Positions 1 to 6,788 of a stretch of DNA of 6,976 nucleotides are shown here, piece by piece. The first letter of the stretch is position 1. Each line of letters opens with the position of its first letter. The notes under the pieces are model-generated. The model did not search any database and was not told the origin of the DNA. It saw only the letters and a program-made list of their open reading frames with translations. Origin of the DNA: Methanobacteriota archaeon (lineage in GTDB: Archaea > Methanobacteriota > Methanobacteria > Methanobacteriales > Methanobacteriaceae); NCBI GenBank assembly GCA_023409695.1, contig JAEYQZ010000027.1:1-6976 (forward strand), read 5' to 3'. A program made the translations under genes and the position numbers.

Positions 1-587
<587 letters not shown>

Positions 588-588
<1 letters not shown>

Positions 589-593
589 GGAGG
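588..593 (+). promoter_or_regulatory. Ribosome binding site of mtrD (decides start at 601)
   Basis: AGGAGG overlaps the last base of the mtrE stop codon. Two ATG codons follow directly, at 598 and 601. The spacing is 4 bases to the first and 7 to the second; the other mtr genes in this window mostly use 6-8, and known MtrD proteins begin MDP, so ATG 601 is preferred. Confidence 0.75.
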
Positions 594-600
594 AATTATG

Positions 601-1328
<728 letters not shown>

Positions 1329-1329
<1 letters not shown>

Positions 1330-2150
1330 TGTCAGCAGCAGGCGGAGGACCCGCAGGTGTCGCTATACCACAATCAAGAACTATCGCTCTTGGAGTTATA
1401 GGCGGACTTGTAGGTATATATTTAGTACCATACGTTGGAGCAGTAGGTGGAGCACTTACCGCATCACTCGGTGCAGTCGCAGCCATAATATGGGGTGCTG
1501 ACGCTATAAGAAGAGTCGCAAGCTACGGTTTAGGTACTGGTGTGCCTTCAATAGGATACATGTCCCTTGCTATAGGTATTGTAGGTGGTTTAGCAGGAAT
1601 AGCTGGAGCTATACTGTTTGGATCTAGCCTTGTTATAGCAGGACCTATTTTAGGACTTATTATAGCTATGATAATTGGTGCAATAGTCGCATTGATAGGT
1701 AGAAAAGTAATTAAAATGAAAATACCAGTTCTGGTACAGTGTACCGCTGAACTCGCTGGTGCAGCTGCATTATCTGTAATTGGATTTTCAGCAGCTATAG
1801 CAGGAAGCTTATCAATGGCAGCAATACAAACTTCAGTTATTTCAACTGGATTTATAGCACTGCTCTTTATCTTAAACACAATGGCTATACAACACCCATT
1901 CAACGCATGTTTAGGACCAAACGAAGATCAAACAAGAACACTTAAACTGGCTGTATCTACCGGTTTCATCTCAATGGCAATTGTAGGCTTACTTGCATTA
2001 CTAGTATCTGGTAATTCATGGATGGCTATAGTTCCTATAATCGGTGCTTTAGGATGGTTAGTATCATTCAGAGCCTTTGTAAGTGCATCTGCCGAAGCAG
2101 CAGCATCAGTTGCATGGTCCGGTATGTGGCCTAAACAAGAGGAGCACTAA
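1329..2150 (+). CDS. mtrC: Tetrahydromethanopterin S-methyltransferase subunit C
   Basis: Third integral membrane subunit of the Mtr core. The 273-residue product has about seven hydrophobic segments (around 19-37, 40-56, 76-97, 102-123, 145-163, 169-186, 212-226 and 231-247). A conserved-looking polar stretch QHPFNACLGPNEDQ sits at 188-201 between the fourth or fifth and later helices, and a basic loop GRKVIKMK at 124-131. The ATG at 1329 is chosen because GGAGGTG at 1315-1321 lies 7 bases upstream inside the end of mtrD, and because MSAAGGGPAGVAIPQSR resembles known MtrC starts. An upstream in-frame ATG at 1260 would add 23 residues of shadow-frame sequence rich in Arg and Ser and is not credible. 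The one-base overlap with mtrD suggests termination-reinitiation coupling, which would help keep C and D subunits at equal amounts. Confidence 0.96.
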
Positions 2151-2163
2151 GGAGGAATCAAGA

Positions 2164-2469
2164 ATGGCAGAAATTTTACCATTAGTAAAAGTTGTTCCTG
2201 AAATGAACTTAACCCTTGACCCTTCTACAGGTAAATTAGGGGCCGCAGTAGGCGGTGCAGTAATAGTTTCCTTAGACACAGTAAACGAACAATTAAATGA
2301 GTTAGAAATTGCAGTAGATGATTTATATACATCTTTAGATCCAACCACTGCTCCTGCAAACTCTTTCCCTGGAAGAGAAGGGGTTTACATGAACGCAGGT
2401 AAGTTAACCAACATGGTCTATGGATTTATATTAGGGCTTATACTGCTTGTCGCTCTATTTGGAATTTAG
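2164..2469 (+). CDS. mtrB: Tetrahydromethanopterin S-methyltransferase subunit B
   Basis: Small single-span subunit of Mtr. The 101-residue product has a soluble N-terminal part beginning MAEILPLVKVVPEMNL, a Gly/Ala/Val stretch GKLGAAVGGAVIV (23-35), a short possibly helical region rich in Asp, Glu and Leu (38-59), and a C-terminal hydrophobic helix (about 83-100) that anchors it in the membrane. This matches the known MtrB layout and length (about 100 residues). ATG 2164 is preceded by AAGGAGG at 2149-2155, which overlaps the mtrC stop codon with a spacing of 8. The frame stays open upstream to 2083, but that extension lies inside mtrC in another frame and lacks a ribosome binding site. MtrB is known to pack next to the MtrA membrane helix; its precise role is not visible in the sequence. 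Confidence 0.95.
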   Translation: MAEILPLVKVVPEMNLTLDPSTGKLGAAVGGAVIVSLDTVNEQLNELEIAVDDLYTSLDPTTAPANSFPGREGVYMNAGKLTNMVYGFILGLILLVALFGI

Positions 2470-2481
2470 GAGGTGTTTTAG

Positions 2482-3201
2482 TTGGCTGATAAGAAATCAC
2501 CCGCAGAAGGATGGCCTGTGGTTAACGGGGATTACATAGTCGGTGACCCTGAAAGCCCGGTAGCAGCAACAACACTCGGATCACACAACGAAGATGTAGT
2601 TGCAGCGGCTGGAACTGCTCTTGCAGGACCATGTAAAACCGAAAACCTGGGAGTCGAAAAGATGGTTGCAAACCTGATATCAAACCCTAACATAAGGTTC
2701 CTCATATTATGCGGATCTGAAGTGCAGGGACATATTACAGGTCAAAGTATAGAAGCTCTACACGCTAACGGTGTAGATGAAAAAAGGAAAATTGCCGGTG
2801 CAACCGGTGCAATACCATTCATCGAAAACATTCCAGATGAAGGAATAGAAAGGTTCCAGCAGCAGTTAGAAATCATAAGTATGATTGACACAGAAGATGC
2901 TGGACAGATTCAAGCTAAAGTTAAAGAGTGTATTGAAAAAGATCCAGGTGCATTCGAAGAAGAAGCAATGGTCATTAAAGTAGAAGAAGGTGGCGCAGAA
3001 GAAGAAGAAGGCGAAGAAATAAAGCCAGTAGCTCCTGAAACAGCGTTAATCGAAGCTAGAATGCGTAATATCCAGACTCAGGTTAAAAGCGTGGGTGGAT
3101 TACAGAGAATATTCGCAGGTATGTACGCTGGAAAAGTTCAGGGAATCATGCTAGGTTTAGCCTTTACACTGGTCATTGGAACTATACTACTCTTGAAATA
3201 A
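2482..3201 (+). CDS. mtrA: Tetrahydromethanopterin S-methyltransferase subunit A (corrinoid-binding)
   Basis: Corrinoid protein of the Mtr complex: its cytoplasmic domain carries the 5-hydroxybenzimidazolyl cobamide that accepts the methyl group from MtrH and donates it to coenzyme M. Residues 1-160 form the cobamide-binding domain. His84, in the run SEVQGHITGQS (79-89), is at the position reported as the cobalt lower ligand in Methanothermobacter MtrA, so the site looks intact. Residues 157-180 are a strongly acidic linker (13 Glu), followed by a helical stretch (186-215) and a C-terminal membrane anchor (219-238). Length is 239 residues, as expected. The start is TTG at 2482: AGGAGGTG at 2468-2475 is 6 bases upstream and overlaps the mtrB stop codon, and the protein begins MADKKSPAEGWPVVNGDY as in relatives. 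The region from QRIFAG (208-213) to the end resembles MtrF. Confidence 0.97.
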   Translation: MADKKSPAEGWPVVNGDYIVGDPESPVAATTLGSHNEDVVAAAGTALAGPCKTENLGVEKMVANLISNPNIRFLILCGSEVQGHITGQSIEALHANGVDEKRKIAGATGAIPFIENIPDEGIERFQQQLEIISMIDTEDAGQIQAKVKECIEKDPGAFEEEAMVIKVEEGGAEEEEGEEIKPVAPETALIEARMRNIQTQVKSVGGLQRIFAGMYAGKVQGIMLGLAFTLVIGTILLLK

Positions 3202-3213
3202 TGGGGGTTTTAG

Positions 3214-3408
3214 ATGTTAATATCAAATAAACCTAATGTTAGAGGCATAAGAAAAGTAGCAGAAGATGTAAAATACCGAGCTGGATTAATCGGTAGAGAT
3301 CAGAGGTTATTTGCCGGGCTCACAGCTACCAGAGTTGAAGGTATGGCTATGGGCTTTATACTGGCAATACTCTTAGTAGGACTCCCAATTTTATGGGTAA
3401 TAAGATAG
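3214..3408 (+). CDS. mtrF: Tetrahydromethanopterin S-methyltransferase subunit F
   Basis: Small membrane-anchored Mtr subunit of 64 residues: an amphipathic, basic N-terminal half (1-40) and one membrane helix (about 42-62). It aligns with the C-terminal end of MtrA just upstream: DQRLFAGLTATRVEGMAMG (29-47) against LQRIFAGMYAGKVQGIMLG (207-225), about 9 of 23 residues identical over the longer block. This relationship is known for the family and implies a shared membrane-binding module without a cobamide domain. The start ATG at 3214 follows GGGGG at 3203-3207 with a spacing of 6; this Shine-Dalgarno sequence is weaker than those of mtrB, mtrA and mtrH. The gene starts 12 bases after the mtrA stop. 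Confidence 0.95.
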   Translation: MLISNKPNVRGIRKVAEDVKYRAGLIGRDQRLFAGLTATRVEGMAMGFILAILLVGLPILWVIR

Positions 3409-3413
3409 AGGGG
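3408..3413 (+). promoter_or_regulatory. Ribosome binding site of mtrG (decides start at 3424)
   Basis: GAGGGG begins on the last base of the mtrF stop codon. An ATG at 3415 is only 1 base downstream, too close to be used easily; ATG 3424 is 10 bases downstream. The second also gives a protein starting MAEDN, closer to known MtrG starts. Confidence 0.65.
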
Positions 3414-3423
3414 CATGATAAAA

Positions 3424-3666
3424 ATGGCAGAAGATAATATACCAACAGTTATTGTCCCATCCGATGATTTCAATAAAGCTAATGAGAGATTAGACGACAT
3501 GGAAGAAAAAGTAGAATTCACATGGGGTGAAATCTCTCAGAAAATGGGTCAGCAGATCGGTAGGGATATAGGTATCCTATACGGAATAATAATAGGACTC
3601 ATAATCCTGTTTATAACATTCAAAGTAGTAGCAATAGGCGCAATACTACAATCTTTAGGCGTGTAA
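3424..3666 (+). CDS. mtrG: Tetrahydromethanopterin S-methyltransferase subunit G
   Basis: Small single-span Mtr subunit of 80 residues. The N-terminal part starts MAEDNIPTVIVPSDDF, followed by a charged stretch with heptad character (about 16-31, NKANERLDDMEEKVEF), then GEISQKMGQQIGRDIG (35-50) and a C-terminal hydrophobic helix (about 51-76). This layout, with an amphipathic helix then a membrane anchor, is typical of MtrG. ATG 3415 in the same frame would add MIK but leaves one base between it and the Shine-Dalgarno sequence, so 3424 is preferred. It sits between mtrF and mtrH, as in other Methanobacteriales. Its biochemical job is structural as far as is known; no catalytic motif is visible. 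Confidence 0.94.
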   Translation: MAEDNIPTVIVPSDDFNKANERLDDMEEKVEFTWGEISQKMGQQIGRDIGILYGIIIGLIILFITFKVVAIGAILQSLGV

Positions 3667-3682
3667 ATTAGGAGGTTTACAT

Positions 3683-4615
<933 letters not shown>

Positions 4616-4629
4616 GTGTTTAAAGTTAA

Positions 4630-4666
4630 GAGGCGGTTTGAATCGCTCTCTTTCTCTATTTTTTTC
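4630..4666 (+). terminator. Probable mtr operon terminator
   Basis: Fourteen bases after the mtrH stop, GAGGCG (4630-4635) can pair with CGC-T-CTC (4644-4650) around an 8-base loop, with one bulged T. A pyrimidine/T-rich run follows, with seven consecutive T from 4659. A T-rich run alone is enough for archaeal termination; the hairpin is weak, so it may or may not contribute. Confidence 0.6.
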
Positions 4667-4670
4667 TACT

Positions 4671-4766
4671 ATTCTAAGTTAATTTTTCGAATTTTCTAAA
4701 AATGCATCATTTTGTAATGATTTAAAAATAGACTATTTTTCAAATTATAAAAAAAATTTCACAAGA
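4671..4766 (+). other. AT-rich intergenic stretch with small palindromes
   Basis: No coding potential is seen between the mtr terminator and the mmp14 promoter. The stretch contains small inverted repeats: AAAATG/CATTTT (4699-4704 with 4708-4713), the overlapping alternative ATCATT/AATGAT (4706-4711 with 4716-4721), and AAAAATAG/CTATTTTT (4724-4731 with 4733-4740). A second TATA-like run, TATAAAAA, is at 4746-4753. These could be secondary termination signals or sites for a DNA-binding protein; neither can be shown from the sequence, and such palindromes are common by chance in DNA this AT-rich. Confidence 0.4.
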
Positions 4767-4775
4767 TTTATATTA
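4767..4775 (+). promoter_or_regulatory. TATA box of the mmp14 promoter (candidate)
   Basis: TTTATATTA resembles the archaeal TATA box and has a purine-containing, A-rich stretch just upstream that could serve as a TFB-recognition element. Transcription would begin about 22-30 bases downstream, near 4793-4800, giving mmp14 a 5' leader of about 150 bases that contains the hairpin repeats. An alternative TATA-like run at 4746-4753 would lengthen the leader by about 20 bases. Together with the T-tract after mtrH, it suggests that mmp14 is transcribed separately from mtr. Confidence 0.5.
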
Positions 4776-4823
4776 TTTTCCATTAAATCTATTTTCAGTT
4801 TTAATAATTTTGGAGATTAAATA

Positions 4824-4864
4824 TTTTTGGAGGTTGAAGGAAAACTGTAAGTTTTCCGAAACCC
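4824..4864 (+). repeat. Tandem hairpin repeat, copy 1 (41 bases)
   Basis: The unit reads TTTTTGGAGGTTGAA, then the perfect hairpin GGAAAACTGTAAGTTTTCC (4839-4857, 7-bp stem, 5-base loop), then GAAACCC. It matches copy 2 (offset 56 bases) at 34 of 41 positions, and all seven differences fall in the upper stem and loop. Outer GGTT and AACC can extend the hairpin. It lies in the predicted 5' leader of mmp14. Confidence 0.85.
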
Positions 4865-4879
4865 CAGAAAATAGGAAAT

Positions 4880-4920
4880 TTTTTGGAGGTTGAAGGAAAT
4901 TCATAGAATTTCCGAAACCC
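4880..4920 (+). repeat. Tandem hairpin repeat, copy 2 (41 bases)
   Basis: This is the second copy of the unit at 4824-4864, with hairpin GGAAATTCATAGAATTTCC (4895-4913, 8-bp stem, 3-base loop). Relative to copy 1 the upper stem pairs changed on both sides (A-T to T-A, C-G to T-A), so pairing is kept while sequence differs. Between the copies, CC at 4864-4865 through T4872 can pair with 4878-4886 in a 9-bp stem with one G-T pair, competing with the unit's own GGAGG/ACCC flanks. Confidence 0.85.
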
Positions 4921-4940
4921 AAATCAAAGATTTGGAGGGT
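4918..4940 (+). promoter_or_regulatory. Hairpin over the ribosome binding site of mmp14
   Basis: CCAAATC (4919-4925) pairs perfectly with GATTTGG (4929-4935) around an AAA loop. The last GG is the beginning of the Shine-Dalgarno sequence GGAGGG (4934-4939), which stands 8 bases before the TTG start at 4948. Alternatively ACCC (4917-4920) can pair with GGGT (4937-4940) across a bulge, covering the rest of the site. The CCC used here also belongs to repeat copy 2, so folding of copy 2 and masking of the ribosome binding site could be linked. Pairing is seen in the sequence; regulation is inference. Confidence 0.5.
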
Positions 4941-4947
4941 TATTTCA

Positions 4948-6429
4948 TTGTCATTATTGGGGAAAATATTCAGCAGAGGTCCAAAACCAGTTATAGCAAA
5001 AAGCAGGTATGTATCTATTGAAGATGTGAAAGCAACTGCATTTACCAAAAAAAGAGCGGGAGCAGGGCTTTCAACCAAGCCTGAGACTTATTATATTGTT
5101 GCTTCTGTAGAGCTCGGAAACACAACTACAAAGTGTATCCTTACAGCCACAAATCTTGAGACAAGTAAAACTTATCTTCTTGACAAAACAGTTAAGATGA
5201 CCAGGGATATCAGGCCTCCAAAGCCTGGAGAAAATGTCTTTGGTGAAACTGTATGGGAAGTAGAGCTTACAAAAGAGTCAGTTTCTGAAATGGTGAGGGA
5301 TACTATCCTTGAATCAGTAAAACGTTCTAAGATTGATATAGATAAAGATCTAGATTTTGTTGTGCGTTCAACTGGAGTTACAGCCGGATTTGCTTCTCCT
5401 AAAGAAGTTGGAGACCTCATAATTGCTCTTGCAGATGGATGTCTTGATGCAGGAATCCCTCCAAGTAAGATGGCACCAGCAATGTCAAAGGACAGTTTCC
5501 CTAAAAGGTTAAGGGACTATACCTTAATTGAAAAGGTCATGTTTGACGGTGCTGTTGTAAGTGTACTTCCACCCACTGGAAAAGCTGTTGTTGCAAATGA
5601 AATGGAAGGAGAACTCGTTACTGCAGGTATTAAAGTCGGTGCTAAATGGACTAATATTGATTTCCGTAACCCATGTGTTTCAATGGATTTTGGAACAACA
5701 CTTGCAGGAAGGATAACAAACGGACAGGAACCTTATGCGCGGACAATTGGAAACTTCTGCGGACTTGCAGGGGCAGTATCTGATGCAATAATACGTGGAA
5801 CTGAAAAGGTAGATAAAAGGGGCGGAGCAGCTTTAGATCTATATTCAAGGGACATATTAAAAAAAGCTGACTGGAAAGCCGCTGAAGAATATGCTGCTCG
5901 TGTTCATGACCATATTGATATAAGAAAAGTCCCTGAAAATAGGGATAGGTTTGGAACAGTACCTGTAGATCCTAAGTCTGCATATGATGCAGGAACAACT
6001 CTTATAGGTTGTGACGTGGGTAAAAATGGGGATAAAATTCCTAAATTAACAAATATTGGTCATGAGATTTACGCTGATAGTGGAATACACACACTTTTTG
6101 CAACACTTGATCATGTGAGTGCAAATATTGTTAAAAGATTGGGTGATGAAGCGTTTGAGGAAGGAGTTATTGAACAAGGTTCCATGCTTGGTGTAACTGG
6201 AAGAGCTGGAATAACTGGAAGAAAACCTGAATTTGTCCTTGATTATTCTAAAGATAAATTCAGCGGCACTATCTTTGTATCAGACGCACTTGCAATGGGT
6301 GCTGCTGTAATGGCAAGATGTATGAATTCCATGGGAACACCGCATATTCCTATCGGTGGAAAACAGGGTGGTGCATGTATACTGGGCCAGCGAAGAAAGA
6401 TGCAGAAACAAAAAGGTATGATAGATTAG
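4948..6429 (+). CDS. mmp14: Methanogenesis marker protein 14 (ASKHA-like putative ATPase)
   Basis: A 493-residue soluble protein that I recognise as the family called methanogenesis marker 14, found in methanogens and without an established biochemical role. Motifs look like those of the actin/HSP70/sugar-kinase (ASKHA) ATPase fold: VELGNTTTKC (54-63) as phosphate-1 loop, with Glu55 where Asp is usual; SMDFGTTLAGR (245-255) as phosphate-2; and GVTGRAGITG (415-424) with the Gly-rich tail IPIGGKQGGACILG (467-480) as candidate adenosine-side elements. Other notable runs are FVVRSTGVTAG (137-147) and IGNFCGLAGAVSDAI (267-281). The arrangement recalls corrinoid reductive activators and related ASKHA activases, but there is no N-terminal [2Fe-2S] domain. 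The start is TTG 4948, 8 bases after GGAGGG; no other in-frame Met occurs before residue 84. It lies 332 bases after mtrH with its own promoter. A role in keeping Mtr active is inference. Confidence 0.9.
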   Translation: MSLLGKIFSRGPKPVIAKSRYVSIEDVKATAFTKKRAGAGLSTKPETYYIVASVELGNTTTKCILTATNLETSKTYLLDKTVKMTRDIRPPKPGENVFGETVWEVELTKESVSEMVRDTILESVKRSKIDIDKDLDFVVRSTGVTAGFASPKEVGDLIIALADGCLDAGIPPSKMAPAMSKDSFPKRLRDYTLIEKVMFDGAVVSVLPPTGKAVVANEMEGELVTAGIKVGAKWTNIDFRNPCVSMDFGTTLAGRITNGQEPYARTIGNFCGLAGAVSDAIIRGTEKVDKRGGAALDLYSRDILKKADWKAAEEYAARVHDHIDIRKVPENRDRFGTVPVDPKSAYDAGTTLIGCDVGKNGDKIPKLTNIGHEIYADSGIHTLFATLDHVSANIVKRLGDEAFEEGVIEQGSMLGVTGRAGITGRKPEFVLDYSKDKFSGTIFVSDALAMGAAVMARCMNSMGTPHIPIGGKQGGACILGQRRKMQKQKGMID

Positions 6430-6660
6430 CTGCTTTGATGCAGTATATATTAGCTTCAATATGAACTATGCATTTTAATTAGCTAAAAATATCAGATGAT
6501 TAATGGATACAACTAGATAATATTGTTCTATTTCATCTGTTTAATTTCTATTTTTTGTGATTTATTTTTTAATACTTTCTATAAATGTGCAAAAATCACT
6601 AAATCGGGTTATTAGGTTTAATTTAATTTTAAAATAAAATAAGTTAAGAAAAAATTAAAA
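6430..6660. other. Non-coding convergent region after mmp14
   Basis: No credible reading frame, tRNA or rRNA is seen. The stretch is strongly AT-rich. The heptamer ATTAGCT occurs three times (6425-6431, 6449-6455, 6478-6484), the first overlapping the mmp14 stop codon; CTGC/GCAG (6430-6433 with 6440-6443) forms a weak hairpin directly after the gene. The remainder carries the hairpin and T-tracts listed separately and an A-rich run leading into a TATA-like box. Confidence 0.5.
6493..6570 (+). terminator. Probable mmp14 terminator region (long hairpin plus T-tracts)
   Basis: CAGATGA (6493-6499) pairs perfectly with TCATCTG (6533-6539); inside, TAGA (6515-6518) can pair with TCTA (6527-6530). 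Two T-runs follow directly, six T at 6551-6556 and six at 6565-6570. The T-runs after the gene fit archaeal termination. The 33-base interior of the hairpin is longer than a simple terminator needs, so the 3' end may also fold as a stable tail. Confidence 0.5.
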
Positions 6661-6662
6661 AA

Positions 6663-6670
6663 TATATAAA
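6663..6670 (+). promoter_or_regulatory. TATA-like box facing the hairpin chain (candidate)
   Basis: TATATAAA is preceded by an A-rich run (6648-6662) that could act as a TFB-recognition element. If used on the + strand, transcription would begin near 6688-6695, within the first hairpin of the chain, and would run antisense into the end of htpX. The region is so AT-rich that a chance match is quite possible. Confidence 0.3.
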
Positions 6671-6680
6671 TTTTAGAAGG

Positions 6681-6788
6681 CCCTCGAACATTTTATGTTC
6701 TGGGTATTAAAAATTCGAAGAATTTTTAAAAACCCTCAAAAAATCTACGATTTTTTGGGGCATTGAAAAAATCTCTAATTTTTTCAAT
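6681..6788. repeat. Chain of four AT-rich hairpins with alternating CCC/GGG separators
   Basis: Four perfect inverted repeats follow each other: GAACAT/ATGTTC (6686-6700, 6-bp stem), TTAAAAATTC/GAATTTTTAA (6707-6729, 10 bp), AAAAAATC/GATTTTTT (6738-6756, 8 bp) and ATTGAAAAAAT/ATTTTTTCAAT (6762-6788, 11 bp). The separators are CCCTC (6681), TGGGT (6701), ACCCTC (6732) and GGGG (6757), so each of the first three hairpins has complementary CCC and GGG on its two sides. The layout resembles the units in the mmp14 leader in opposite orientation (GAGGG and ACCC on the - strand). The last hairpin overlaps the htpX stop codon and could help terminate that transcript. Confidence 0.75.

Noticed and set aside
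2083..2163. Upstream extension of mtrB to an ATG at 2083
   Set aside because: The extension lies inside mtrC, adds His/Gln-rich non-family sequence, and ATG 2164 has AAGGAGG 8 bases upstream.
4824..4920. CRISPR array
   Set aside because: Only two copies with a 15-base gap, and the copies differ in a compensatory way within a hairpin, unlike CRISPR repeats with 30-40 base spacers; no cas gene is present.
4773..5078. Minus-strand reading frame of 101 codons over the mmp14 leader and start
   Set aside because: It crosses the TATA box, both hairpin repeats and the mmp14 start, has no ribosome binding site that I can see, and resembles no known protein; it is a shadow of mmp14 and the AT-rich leader.
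6681..6788. Insertion sequence or integron remnant
   Set aside because: There is no transposase or integrase coding sequence, no target-site duplication, and the palindromes are different from each other rather than forming one pair of terminal repeats.
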